A stretch of DNA of 64,000 nt from Bacteroides sp. An322 (GCF_002161765.1 NZ_NFIN01000017.1:1-64000); one strand, 5' to 3'; counted from the first letter of the stretch, positions 53,732 to 61,936 are shown. The notes: a model not told the origin generated them from the sequence alone. Numbers and translations: made by a program.

Positions 53732-54511
53732 ATGCAAACACGACATAAAAACAGATTTTTATATTTCAATGAATTAGCGACAACAAGCAAGAACTACTTC
53801 ATTCCTTATATCCAACACGCATGTCCCATCCAAACGGGAATGAATGTTTTAGAAATAGGATGCGGTGATGGGGGAAACCTGCTTCCTTTTTCTCAAATGG
53901 GATGTCGTACTACAGGCATAGACATATCCGTAAACCGGATAGAAGACGCTAAAGCTTTCTTTCAAGAAATGAAGGCGGAAGGAAGATTCATCGCTTCGGA
54001 CATTTTCAACTGGAAAGAGCCGGAACCAACCTTCGATTTAATTATTTGCCACGATGTATTGGAACATATCAGTGACAAGAACCGCTTCTTAGCTCAAATA
54101 AGCAGCTATCTGCATCCGAATGGTATTTTGTTTATGTCGTTCCCTGCCTGGCAAATGCCATTCGGAGGGCATCAACAAATATGTACGAATAAAATAGTTT
54201 CACACCTACCTTTTATCCATCTTTTGCCCATTCCGCTTTACCGAAGATTATTGCAGCTCTTCGGAGAAACGGAACGCTGTATCCGTGAATTACTTGAAAT
54301 CAAACAAACCGGTACATCCATCGAAGCATTCGAGAAACTAATCGGAGCCAGTCCTTTCCATATTGTAAACCGCCAATTATGGCTCATCAACCCACATTAC
54401 GAAACCAAGTTCGGCATTCATCCATACAAATTAAATCCTCTCTTTTCCCGTATTCCCCACATAAGAAACTTCCTAAGCACCAGTTGCTTTTACCTTTTAA
54501 AACTTCAATAA
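53732..54511 (+). CDS. Class I SAM-dependent methyltransferase
   Basis: The 259-residue protein has motif I VLEIGCGDGGNLLPF (about 36-50), then GIDISVNRIEDA, LIICHDVLEHISDK and MSFPAWQMPFGGHQQI. It belongs to the class I type 11 family; the substrate may be a small molecule or lipid. It follows the sigma-barrel gene after 68 bp on the same strand and converges with the HhH/barrel gene. Whether it is linked to the sigma protein is unknown. Confidence 0.85.
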   Translation: MQTRHKNRFLYFNELATTSKNYFIPYIQHACPIQTGMNVLEIGCGDGGNLLPFSQMGCRTTGIDISVNRIEDAKAFFQEMKAEGRFIASDIFNWKEPEPTFDLIICHDVLEHISDKNRFLAQISSYLHPNGILFMSFPAWQMPFGGHQQICTNKIVSHLPFIHLLPIPLYRRLLQLFGETERCIRELLEIKQTGTSIEAFEKLIGASPFHIVNRQLWLINPHYETKFGIHPYKLNPLFSRIPHIRNFLSTSCFYLLKLQ

Positions 54512-54520
54512 ACAACACAT

Positions 54521-56563
54521 TCACCACTTCACCCTGACTTGCACCTGCAAATCCGCCTTATCGCTTCCTTGTATCTCTTCGGTGTCTGTGCCGATGCGGT
54601 TCCGGTCCTGATAGTGTGTCCAGCCCCATTTGGCTTGAATCATGAAACGGTTCTCCCAAGTGTATTTCAAGTTGATTGCCATACGAGTGCCTTTCCCGTA
54701 AAACGAGTTCATCGAGAAAGCGTAAAGCAAGCCGGGTTCGTAGACGTAAATGCGCGAATTGTAGTCTTGCGTATGAAACCATGTCCCGGTTATTGACGCT
54801 TGAATCGGGATATTTGGGATACTTCCTTTTACCGTACTGCTTACATAACCTCCTTTTGATTTCTCTCTTCCGTTATACGAAGTCATTACTCCTTCTCCTG
54901 TTCCTTTCAACGAAAGATAGGCATTTGGCGCATACGAACATTGATAGCGCAAACGTTGCCTTACGTAAGGCAAAACAAACTTCACTTCATCGGACGAAGT
55001 ATAGTTTTTAGCCTTGTTCTTATAGGCATACTTTATTAACATGGATAGTGAATTAGATGGTGAATAACTTAATTGAAATAATCCGTCGAATCCCGATGTA
55101 TGGTCACGGTCTACCTGATACCTGCGATAAAAGAAATGAAAGAAATCGCCATAACACAAGAGCTTGAACTTTCCTAAGAAACTGGTTTCCAATCCTAAAT
55201 AAGTTCCTGTTTCGTTTTGAAGTTTCGAGTTTTCGCCAAACGCATTGCCATAAAGCGACTGGTAACGCTTATCGTAATAGCGGTGAATAAACAAGAGATT
55301 GATATTCACACTCGGTTGATAACTGATTGCATTAAGGGTAGCTATCCTTCCCGCTTTATCCATAGCCGTCTCGCCGGAAAGCGTAAACCGATGCAGAAAA
55401 AATTTGTAATTCACTCCTACATTATAGAAATAGTTTCCACGGGGATAATAGAGATTATAGGCACGCGCATCAGGATTCAACACCTTGTTGAAACGGTTAT
55501 ACACAGCAGTTAATCCGAACTCAGTGAATTTTCCATTGTAAGTTAAGTTGCATCCGGTCAGATGATTAGACACCGTATGTTTCTTTTCCATATCCTTTTT
55601 CAACCGATGATACCCATCGGTTTTCAACGACCTTATAAACTCGTTTTCCACACGTGCGTCTTGTTTTCTGAATGAATAGAAAGCCGAAGCTTGCCAACGT
55701 TTTGCCACTTGGTACGTAGCTCCTATGCCTTGTAAAAACTCTCCTTCACCAACCGAAGTGTACTTCATGAATCCTTGTCCGAATCGGTTCCGGTTAATCA
55801 TTCCTTTTCCTAAGGTAAAGCTTCCGATATTCAATACCAACCCATAACCGAAGTTCGCCTTGAAATTCCCGATAGTCAATGCCTTGAGTTTCTTCAGGTT
55901 CGACAAGAACAGATAGCCGGAATACGAATCATATCCTTTCCGGTTGTATTGGCTAAAGAATGGCTCGCCTGCATCTTTCTCTGCAGTTAACCCTACATAC
56001 ACTTGTTTATTATACTGGAAACGATAGCGCACGTTGTGATAAAACGGACTTCCATAATAACGCTTATTGGGACTTTCCGCTAAGGTTTCCTTATCGTAAT
56101 CAGCATATCCAGCCTTCATGTTGAAAGGGATGTCCAGCCGTGTTAATAACTCCTGTTTATTGTATTTCCACAAGTTCCGCCATGAGAACTTATCTTTCTC
56201 ATTATCAGACGGTCCGATATAAATAAAGTCGGTTAAAAACTTTCGGGTCTGCCAATCCATTCCTTCCACACCCAACAGTTCATTCTTGGTCAGCATCGGT
56301 CCGTACTTATAGATATAATACAAGATGTTTTCTATCATCTTGTCCGATAGAAACGGAAGCTGCTCCAGTTCTTCCTTGGTAATGGTATTAATATTAAAAG
56401 GATGCTCGGCTATCTCGCTCAATTCTTCGTATTTTTCCCTCCAGTCTTCCAGTTCTTCGGAAGCCGTTATGTCTTCGTTCCATTCCAGCCAATCGGACTG
56501 GGCAAACAGGGGTGTTAATACATAACATCCTATTATACAACAAATAAACAAACGTTTCAACAT
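54521..56563 (-). CDS. Helix-hairpin-helix/beta-barrel outer-membrane protein
   Basis: The 680-residue protein has a signal peptide (MLKRLFICCIIGCYVL...FAQ), then an N-terminal HhH region (FNINTITKEELEQLPFLSDKMIENILYYI and GPMLTKNELLGVEGMD) and a long region of alternating beta strands (about 130-680) that ends VQVRVKW, consistent with an outer-membrane barrel. The family is widespread in Bacteroidetes and of unknown function; DNA or peptidoglycan contact by the HhH is possible. The start ATG at 56563 was preferred to an upstream GTG. Confidence 0.82.
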   Translation of the reverse strand: MLKRLFICCIIGCYVLTPLFAQSDWLEWNEDITASEELEDWREKYEELSEIAEHPFNINTITKEELEQLPFLSDKMIENILYYIYKYGPMLTKNELLGVEGMDWQTRKFLTDFIYIGPSDNEKDKFSWRNLWKYNKQELLTRLDIPFNMKAGYADYDKETLAESPNKRYYGSPFYHNVRYRFQYNKQVYVGLTAEKDAGEPFFSQYNRKGYDSYSGYLFLSNLKKLKALTIGNFKANFGYGLVLNIGSFTLGKGMINRNRFGQGFMKYTSVGEGEFLQGIGATYQVAKRWQASAFYSFRKQDARVENEFIRSLKTDGYHRLKKDMEKKHTVSNHLTGCNLTYNGKFTEFGLTAVYNRFNKVLNPDARAYNLYYPRGNYFYNVGVNYKFFLHRFTLSGETAMDKAGRIATLNAISYQPSVNINLLFIHRYYDKRYQSLYGNAFGENSKLQNETGTYLGLETSFLGKFKLLCYGDFFHFFYRRYQVDRDHTSGFDGLFQLSYSPSNSLSMLIKYAYKNKAKNYTSSDEVKFVLPYVRQRLRYQCSYAPNAYLSLKGTGEGVMTSYNGREKSKGGYVSSTVKGSIPNIPIQASITGTWFHTQDYNSRIYVYEPGLLYAFSMNSFYGKGTRMAINLKYTWENRFMIQAKWGWTHYQDRNRIGTDTEEIQGSDKADLQVQVRVKW

Positions 56564-56649
56564 ACAATTCACAAGTTATCAACAAAGACTAATACGTTAA
56601 TTTTTCGTATAACCTTTGCTTGGTTTCTATCACGATTCATTATTATTCC

Positions 56650-56657
56650 TATTTTTG
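56650..56657 (+). promoter_or_regulatory. -7 promoter box of DUF4294 gene
   Basis: TATTTTTG only 5 nt before the start codon, so the message would be almost leaderless. Confidence 0.45.
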
Positions 56658-56662
56658 CGCGT

Positions 56663-57265
56663 ATGAAAAATAAGTTATACATAGTATTCATCCTGCTCTT
56701 TGTTTTTGCATTGAAAATCAAAGCGCAAACCTCTTCTTCTAACACCACTACGATGTACAAAGTACCTGTAATTGTATATAAAGGAGACTCTATACCTTGT
56801 ATAACGCTAAGAACCGTATATGTATATCCCGAATTGCATTTTAAAAACAAACGCCAACGCAGATATTACAATAAATTGGTGAGGGATGTGAAAAAAACCC
56901 TTCCTATTGCCAAAGAAGTGAACCGGGCAGTGATAGAAACTTACGAATACTTGATGACTTTACCTGATGAAAAAGCACGTAATCAGCATATTAAGTTAGT
57001 AGAAAAAGGATTGAAAGAACAATACACACCGCGGATGAAGAAATTAACATTCGCACAAGGCAAGTTGTTGATAAAGTTGGTGAACAGGGAATGTAACCAA
57101 TCTTCCTTCCAATTGGTTAAAGCGTTTATGGGACCTTTTAAAGCCGGATTCTATCAGACATTTGCCGCACTCTTCGGTGCCAGCCTGAAGAAAGAATATC
57201 ATCCTGAAGACGAAGATAAATTAACCGAACGGGTAGTTACACTGGTGGAAAACGGACAATTGTAA
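56663..57265 (+). CDS. DUF4294 exported protein
   Basis: The 200-residue protein has a signal peptide (MKNKLYIVFILLFVFALKIKAQ). The body contains YVYPELHFKNKRQRRYYNKLVRDVKKTLPIAKEVN and KLTFAQGKLLIKLVNRECNQSSFQLVKAFMGPFKAGFYQ, which match DUF4294. The function is unknown. It is divergent from the HhH/barrel gene with only a short spacer. Confidence 0.85.
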   Translation: MKNKLYIVFILLFVFALKIKAQTSSSNTTTMYKVPVIVYKGDSIPCITLRTVYVYPELHFKNKRQRRYYNKLVRDVKKTLPIAKEVNRAVIETYEYLMTLPDEKARNQHIKLVEKGLKEQYTPRMKKLTFAQGKLLIKLVNRECNQSSFQLVKAFMGPFKAGFYQTFAALFGASLKKEYHPEDEDKLTERVVTLVENGQL

Positions 57266-57276
57266 TGTGATAATCA

Positions 57277-57402
57277 AACGCAGAGACGCAAAAACGCAGA
57301 GAAATAATTTTAGAGAAGGCAAAGCACACAGAACCAATACTTTTCTCTGTGCACTCAGCTATCTCTAAAAATAAAAACTTTGCGCTTTTGCGTCTCTGCG
57401 TT
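57277..57402. repeat. ACGCAGAG stem-loop repeat between DUF4294 and RNA methyltransferase genes
   Basis: AACGCAGAGACGCAAAAACGCAGAG pairs with CTTTTGCGTCTCTGCGTT; the middle repeats GCACACAGA-type words. It separates convergent genes. Confidence 0.65.
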
Positions 57403-57408
57403 CCAATA

Positions 57409-57945
57409 TTATATCAGCTTGCATGCAAATTCCCAAATAATAATCCCAGCCGTTACCGATACATTCAACGAATGCTTGGTGCCGAATTGAGGGATTTCAA
57501 TGCATCCATCACACCGATTTACCACTTCTTGCTTCACGCCTTTTACTTCATTTCCTAATACGACCGCATATTTTTTATCCGGCTCCAAAGTGAGTTTATC
57601 CAGCATGGTGCTTCCTTCGCATTGCTCGATGGCAAATACCGTATAACCCATCGCATGAAGCTCGTTTACAGTCTCTTCCGTGTCTTTAAAATATTTCCAG
57701 TCTACCGTATATTCGGCTCCCAATGCCGTCTTGTGCATTTCCGGATGAGGAGGAGTAGCGGTGATGCCGCATAAGTAAATGCAATCAACCAAGAATGCGT
57801 CCGATGTACGGAATACTGCACCGATATTATGCAGACTCCGCACATCATCCAATACTACCACCAACGGAAGTTTCCGTGCTTCTTTAAACTCTTCCACCGT
57901 CAAGCGGTTCATCTCTGTAACCTTCAGTTTTCGCAATTCAGCCAT
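57409..57945 (-). CDS. TrmH/SpoU-family RNA methyltransferase
   Basis: The 178-residue protein is a trefoil-knot methyltransferase with VLDDVRSLHNIGAVFRTSDAF (motif 1, about 31-51), VLGNEVKGV (motif 2) and IEIPQFGTKHSLNVSVTAGIIIWE (motif 3). It probably 2'-O-methylates a tRNA or rRNA ribose; the target is not evident. It is too short for an N-terminal substrate-binding domain. Its leader contains a stem-loop and a promoter box at 58032-58039. Confidence 0.92.
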   Translation of the reverse strand: MAELRKLKVTEMNRLTVEEFKEARKLPLVVVLDDVRSLHNIGAVFRTSDAFLVDCIYLCGITATPPHPEMHKTALGAEYTVDWKYFKDTEETVNELHAMGYTVFAIEQCEGSTMLDKLTLEPDKKYAVVLGNEVKGVKQEVVNRCDGCIEIPQFGTKHSLNVSVTAGIIIWEFACKLI

Positions 57946-57960
57946 ATCTTTTGTTTTTTA

Positions 57961-58022
57961 TTCACCACAGATTACACAGAGTTTTTCATTTCCTCTGTAG
58001 TAATCTGTGTAATCTGTGGTGA
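57961..58022. repeat. CACAGATTACACAGAG stem-loop repeat
   Basis: TTCACCACAGATTACACAGAG pairs almost perfectly with CTGTGTAATCTGTGGTGAA. It lies in the leader of the minus-strand RNA methyltransferase gene. Confidence 0.75.
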
Positions 58023-58031
58023 AACACGCCG

Positions 58032-58039
58032 CAAAGATA
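58032..58039 (-). promoter_or_regulatory. -7 promoter box of RNA methyltransferase gene
   Basis: TATCTTTG on the minus strand; transcription would include the stem-loop at 57961-58022 in the leader. Confidence 0.5.
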
Positions 58040-58246
58040 ACAAAGTATATTCATAACCCTGTTGAAAACGGTGGAAAACCTGTATAAAAACAATGCATAG
58101 AAAATAAAAACTTACGCTTGCTTTATTCATGGAAAAACATATAGACACAACCAAACGAACTATCCAAAAATAAAACCCGAAAGTTTCATCACCGGTTTAA
58201 ACATATTTTTTAGCACGAAAAACCGAATACTTCAAGAGAAAGTTTT

Positions 58247-58254
58247 TAACTTTG
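58247..58254 (+). promoter_or_regulatory. -7 promoter box of nadA
   Basis: TAACTTTG fits TAnnTTTG and predicts a leader of about 195 nt, much longer than for other genes here. Confidence 0.45.
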
Positions 58255-58456
58255 CATATTGTCAACCGGAAGTGAATAGAAAACGTAAAACGAATAAAAT
58301 CAAGATATAAGCCTGTTGATGAAAGTCTAATAGACATCCGTCGGAGACTTATAACTTAAAAAGCAATTTTTTGCTCTTATTTTTACGAACACTATCAACG
58401 GGATATTATCACTATCATGAATTTTTCTAAAAAAGAAAAGAAATATATATTTTAAT

Positions 58457-59449
58457 ATGAGAAAAGAGGAATGGGTGAAAAAGGGGTATGCAGATGAAGC
58501 CATCCCCGAAGGCGTAGATTTGAAAGCGGAAATCAGACGCTTGTGCAAAGAAAAGAATGCCGTTATCTTGGGTCACTTTTACCAAGCGGACGAAATACAG
58601 GAGATAGCTGACTTTATTGGCGATAGTTTGGCGTTGGCGCAATGGGCGGCAAAGACCGATGCAGATATTATCGTGATGTGCGGGGTTCATTTCATGGGAG
58701 AGACCGCTAAGATTCTTTGTCCGGATAAGAAAGTGTTGATTCCGGACTTGAACGCGGGTTGTTCGTTGGCAGATAGTTGTCCGGCGGATAAGTTTGCGAA
58801 GTTCATTGAGGAACATCCCGGATATACGGTGATTTCGTACGTCAATACCAGTGCAGCCGTAAAGGCGCATACCGATGTGGTGGTTACGTCTACCAATGCG
58901 AAGCAAATTGTAGAGAGTTTCCCGCAAGACGAGAAGATAATTTTCGGTCCCGATAAGAACTTAGGAAATTACATCAATGCTATTACGGGCAGGAACATGT
59001 TACTTTGGGACGGGGCTTGCCATGTGCACGAACGGTTCTCGGTAGAAAAGATACTGGAACTGAAGAAGCAATATCCCGATGCGGCGGTATTGGTACATCC
59101 TGAGTGCAAAGGTGCCGTGGCGAAATTGGCGGATAAGGTGGCTTCTACCGCCGGATTGCTGAAATACGCCATGGCGAGCGAAAAGAAAGACTTTATTGTA
59201 GCTACCGAAAGCGGCATCTTATATGAGATGCGCAAGAAATGTCCGGATAAGAACTTCATTCCGGCACCGCCCGAAGACAGCACCTGTGCTTGCAACGAAT
59301 GTAACTTCATGCGTCTGAACACGTTGGAGAAGTTATATAATACGTTGAAGTACGAATGGCCCGAAGTGGAGGTAGAGCCAAGTGTTGCGGAAAAGGCAAT
59401 CGTCCCCATCCAGCGCATGCTTGAAATCTCCGCGAAGTTAGGACTTTGA
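58457..59449 (+). CDS. nadA: Quinolinate synthase A
   Basis: The 330-residue [4Fe-4S] enzyme condenses iminoaspartate with dihydroxyacetone phosphate to quinolinate in NAD biosynthesis. Cluster Cys residues are visible in VMCGVHFMGETAKIL, VHPECKGAV and the CACNEC segment; AVILGHFYQADEIQ opens the first domain. No nadB or nadC is adjacent. The unusually long leader may hold a control element. Confidence 0.95.
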   Translation: MRKEEWVKKGYADEAIPEGVDLKAEIRRLCKEKNAVILGHFYQADEIQEIADFIGDSLALAQWAAKTDADIIVMCGVHFMGETAKILCPDKKVLIPDLNAGCSLADSCPADKFAKFIEEHPGYTVISYVNTSAAVKAHTDVVVTSTNAKQIVESFPQDEKIIFGPDKNLGNYINAITGRNMLLWDGACHVHERFSVEKILELKKQYPDAAVLVHPECKGAVAKLADKVASTAGLLKYAMASEKKDFIVATESGILYEMRKKCPDKNFIPAPPEDSTCACNECNFMRLNTLEKLYNTLKYEWPEVEVEPSVAEKAIVPIQRMLEISAKLGL

Positions 59450-59532
59450 TGCGTTTTTTTGTTAAATGCTTTTTAATAAGAAGGTTAGATTCTTAAAACG
59501 TGTTATAAAGCATAATATTTTTGGTCTATTCT

Positions 59533-59563
59533 ATTGCTATATTCCGGAAAACACGTACATTTG
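59533..59563 (+). promoter_or_regulatory. Promoter of candidate small RNA
   Basis: ATTG is followed after 19 nt by TACATTTG (59556-59563), matching the Bacteroidetes promoter pattern with no ORF downstream. Confidence 0.6.
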
Positions 59564-59569
59564 CAATGT

Positions 59570-59631
59570 GTTTTTCATAGTATTAGATTTAAGGTTAACA
59601 AAGGTTGGAGTACAGCGGTACTCCTTTTTTT
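59570..59631 (+). ncRNA. Candidate small RNA of about 62 nt
   Basis: A promoter box ends 7 nt upstream and a strong intrinsic terminator closes the unit. The body includes TTTTTCATAGTATTAGATTT and AAGGTTAACAAAGGTTGGAG. I have an impression that this stretch recurs in other Bacteroides genomes, but cannot verify it. There is no start codon with a useful ORF. Confidence 0.5.
59607..59631 (+). terminator. Intrinsic terminator of candidate small RNA
   Basis: A perfect 7-bp stem GGAGTAC/GTACTCC with the tetraloop AGCG is followed directly by seven T, the best-formed terminator in the window. Confidence 0.8.
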
Positions 59632-59672
59632 ATGCCCATACCTGAAAATCCAGTCAAAAAGTCAGTTTTCTT

Positions 59673-59738
59673 CTGACAAAAATGCATACGGCTTCATAAG
59701 CCAACGCACTTAGCTTCATCAGCTCACGAAGCCGTATG
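59673..59738. repeat. CATACGG palindromic intergenic repeat, copy 3
   Basis: CATACGGCTTC (59685-59695) pairs perfectly with GAAGCCGTATG (59728-59738). The start CTGACAAAAATGCATACGGC is shared with the copy at 7731. Confidence 0.6.
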
Positions 59739-59788
59739 TATTGAGCTACGCACTTGGCTTCGATGGTATTCATCACTGCATGTTCATA

Positions 59789-60025
59789 TCAGAAGTTCAG
59801 GCAAAACCCAAAGGCTGGTTGTTCTTGCCTGCTTCCGTTAGGCAAATCTATCAACAGGCTGGAAGCGGTAAACGAAAGGCTCTTTGCTTTCCGTTTGTTC
59901 TCATAAGCTAAAGCAAGTAGCGGAACGCTCGAAGCCAACAAGCATACACTTAATAACTGTTGCTTTGACATTCCCGAAGTTACTGTCCTTCGATTCGGGA
60001 CGATGTAAAACTTTTTGCCTGTCAT
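59789..60025 (-). CDS. Small hypothetical protein
   Basis: A 78-residue ORF with one hydrophobic stretch (LLSVCLLASSVPLLALAY, about 24-41) and a basic N-terminus. It could be a small exported or membrane protein. I recognise no family, and a chance ORF is possible. Confidence 0.35.
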   Translation of the reverse strand: MTGKKFYIVPNRRTVTSGMSKQQLLSVCLLASSVPLLALAYENKRKAKSLSFTASSLLIDLPNGSRQEQPAFGFCLNF

Positions 60026-60068
60026 ACTTTTTTGTTTTAAGAAGTCGTCCCTAATGTAGGTATTTATT

Positions 60069-60677
60069 TTATGAATTACTATTTAGGTATTGACGTATCA
60101 TTAAGAAATCCGGGATAAAACGGAAATCTATATCGTGAAAAACAATGCTGTCTTTCGGATTTGAAGCGTTATACAAAGTTCCTTCCATTACACCGCGGAT
60201 AAGCGGATCATAAGAATAGGGACTATCCTTAATGATATTGCTTAGATATATTTGAAACGGATTGTCTGGGGAAGGGATGTATTCATTTTTTCCATCGTTG
60301 AAAATAATTGTAGATTCTGCATCGTAATACGCATCCGACACGATATTGTAGTTCCCTAATTGTAAAGGAGCGAATTGTATGCTCAATACAGGAGCCTGTT
60401 TGTATTCATTCTTATTGTTGTAGTCTTGTGCGAAATTAATAGACCATCTGAACAAAAGAATCGTATCTTCTTTTAGTAAAGTTTCTTTTAGTTGGAACCT
60501 TATATCATTTGCTACGTCTTTCTGTTCAATACAGACATATTCATCGTTTAAATACCCTCGGAAAAAACTGCATACAGGCAACGTCTTGTCTTCACTTACA
60601 GGTTCTTCTTCGTTGTTGCAGGCAAATAAAGTGGATAATGCCACCATTAGGCTAAAAGAATAAATAAGCTTTTTCAT
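60069..60677 (-). CDS. Hypothetical lipoprotein (possible DUF5025-like)
   Basis: The 202-residue protein has a lipoprotein signal MKKLIYSFSLMVALSTLFAC followed by NNEEEPVSEDK. The body is beta-rich (EYVCIEQKDVANDIRFQLKE, EDTILLFRWSINF, VLSIQFAPLQLGNYNI) and resembles small Bacteroides surface lipoproteins such as DUF5025, though this assignment is uncertain. The start at MKKLIYSF was chosen over an ATG nine codons upstream. A pseudogene remnant of a relative lies at 61428-61530. Confidence 0.7.
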   Translation of the reverse strand: MKKLIYSFSLMVALSTLFACNNEEEPVSEDKTLPVCSFFRGYLNDEYVCIEQKDVANDIRFQLKETLLKEDTILLFRWSINFAQDYNNKNEYKQAPVLSIQFAPLQLGNYNIVSDAYYDAESTIIFNDGKNEYIPSPDNPFQIYLSNIIKDSPYSYDPLIRGVMEGTLYNASNPKDSIVFHDIDFRFIPDFLMIRQYLNSNS

Positions 60678-60780
60678 GAATTGTATTTTTATTAATAGGT
60701 ACATAGAGAGGTTGTCTTAGAAGTAATTTAGTTCCTATATATACATAGGAACTAAATAGTAAAATTCAATTTTGAGAGGC

Positions 60781-60987
60781 TTATTCACTTTCTTTTTGGG
60801 ACTTCTTGAATAATTTGTATCCAGCTATACATGTAATTGCAACAGCATAAGATGTTGAATTTAAAATTAAATTCTCTGTGGTGAATGTCCCATATATAAT
60901 AATTGAAAGTAAATAATTTATAGAAATGTAAATAGGTATACTTCCTATAAATATAAGAAACAATTTTAATATTTTCATTATATTCAT
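60781..60987 (-). CDS. Small two-helix membrane protein
   Basis: About 68 residues with two predicted transmembrane segments (LKLFLIFIGSIPIYISINYLL and a second from about 40-58) and a Lys/Glu-rich tail (KKSQKESE). No family is recognised. Starts at 60987, 60978 or 61017 are all possible; a short overlapping ORF in another frame was discarded because it lacks regular structure. Confidence 0.45.
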   Translation of the reverse strand: MNIMKILKLFLIFIGSIPIYISINYLLSIIIYGTFTTENLILNSTSYAVAITCIAGYKLFKKSQKESE

Positions 60988-61054
60988 TTTTGAGAGAAAC
61001 TCCAATATAGGTAACAATAGATTCCATTAATTGGTCTAAAAAATTGTATCTGTA

Positions 61055-61282
61055 TTATCCGCTTGAAGATATATCTTTTTGAGTGATGGATCGACTGTTC
61101 GTACACTGATACTTCTTGCTAATTTCATTCATGTCTTTAATAAAATCACTTTGAGCTTTACTAATGTCAATAGTCTCTTTATCATACATTGTAGTGATTT
61201 CTTTATCTTCCTGAGAGCAAGAAAATGAAATGCAGCTCATTGCTATCGCTAATGAAACTCCAAATAATTTAATTGATTCCAT
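61055..61282 (-). CDS. Small putative lipoprotein
   Basis: The 75-residue ORF has a lipoprotein-type signal (MESIKLFGVSLAIAMSCISFSC, Cys near 22) and a short charged tail (SQEDKEITTMYDKETIDISK...). Small secreted peptides of this kind often lie downstream of TPR/HTH regulators in Bacteroides. No family is identified. Confidence 0.5.
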   Translation of the reverse strand: MESIKLFGVSLAIAMSCISFSCSQEDKEITTMYDKETIDISKAQSDFIKDMNEISKKYQCTNSRSITQKDISSSG

Positions 61283-61427
61283 AATATATTTATATTAGGT
61301 TTTCGCAAATATAATAAGATTTTTTATATTTCAAAGTTTGAGTAAGAAATAGGATAAGTATTATTTAATATAGGGATATTCAGTAAATAGCCTGTATTCT
61401 TTCGGCTCTTCAGGCTGCCTTGCTTCT

Positions 61428-61530
61428 ATCCTGCTTCAAAATTCTACGTACCAGTTAAGTAGGAAGATTGTATCTTCCATACTAACAGTCTTTTGTAAGA
61501 ATATCCGGTCGTCACAAACTGTATTCTGTT
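61428..61530 (-). pseudogene. Remnant of a lipoprotein paralogue
   Basis: Reading leftward, one frame gives CDDRIFLQKTVSMEDTIFLLNWYVEF before a stop. It aligns with DIRFQLKETLLKEDTILLFRWSINF of the lipoprotein at 60069 (about half of the positions identical in the core). No start, signal or C-terminus remains. It abuts the 3' end of the gene at 61512. Confidence 0.55.
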
Positions 61531-61898
61531 CGTATTTTTAATAAAGGTTGTGATTTTTCGATAGATTCCAATTCTTCTTCGCTATCGCAATAAGATAATA
61601 GGATATTGCGAAAAGTTCGACTGCCTGTTCCTTGAACAATTTTATCTTTAACGAAGGGATAAAATACATCGTTATCATTGTCAAAATAGGTCATGGCTTC
61701 TTCTTTTAAGAAACGACGCACATCTTCGCTATTAGATACAGCTTTTGATAGTATTTTTGCAAATTTTGTCTGCGCTTCAGCTGTAGTTAATTGTGTTTGT
61801 ACAGGCATGTCAGTAGTTTCTTCGATGAATAACTCATCGTCTTGTGCGCACGAAAACATGAATAAAGCGCACGCTACAGTTAGTAATGTTTTTTTCAT
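61512..61898 (-). CDS. Lipoprotein, probably C-terminally truncated
   Basis: The 128-residue ORF has a lipoprotein signal MKKTLLTVACALFMFSCAQD (Cys17) and a helical domain (LTTAEAQTKFAKILSKAV, VRRFLKEEAMTYFD, DVFYPFVKDK, FRNILLSYCDSEEELESIEK). I remember longer Bacteroides lipoproteins beginning the same way and continuing several hundred residues. Here the frame ends in LLKIRTEYSL and runs into a remnant of another gene, so it may be broken by a fusion. A short functional form cannot be excluded. Confidence 0.65.
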   Translation of the reverse strand: MKKTLLTVACALFMFSCAQDDELFIEETTDMPVQTQLTTAEAQTKFAKILSKAVSNSEDVRRFLKEEAMTYFDNDNDVFYPFVKDKIVQGTGSRTFRNILLSYCDSEEELESIEKSQPLLKIRTEYSL

Positions 61899-61936
61899 AC
61901 GTAAATCAATTTTAATTAAAGTTTTACATTTGCATA

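Larger units (their letters stand above)
57946..58456. other. Intergenic region between RNA methyltransferase and nadA
   Basis: No gene. The left part is the methyltransferase leader with a stem-loop (57961-58022) and its TATCTTTG box (58032-58039, minus strand). The right part has a TAACTTTG box at 58247-58254 and a 200-nt leader before nadA with a small AAAAAGCAA-TTT-TTGCTCTT hairpin near 58360. Confidence 0.65.
59450..59788. other. Intergenic region after nadA
   Basis: It holds a candidate small RNA gene with its own promoter and terminator (59533-59631) and a CATACGG-type palindromic repeat (59673-59738). No protein gene is seen. Confidence 0.65.

Noticed and set aside
60785-61027. An 80-codon frame overlapping the small membrane protein
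   Set aside because: It is the neighbouring frame of the same DNA and is Tyr/Cys-rich without regular hydrophobic segments; the chosen frame has two clean transmembrane segments.
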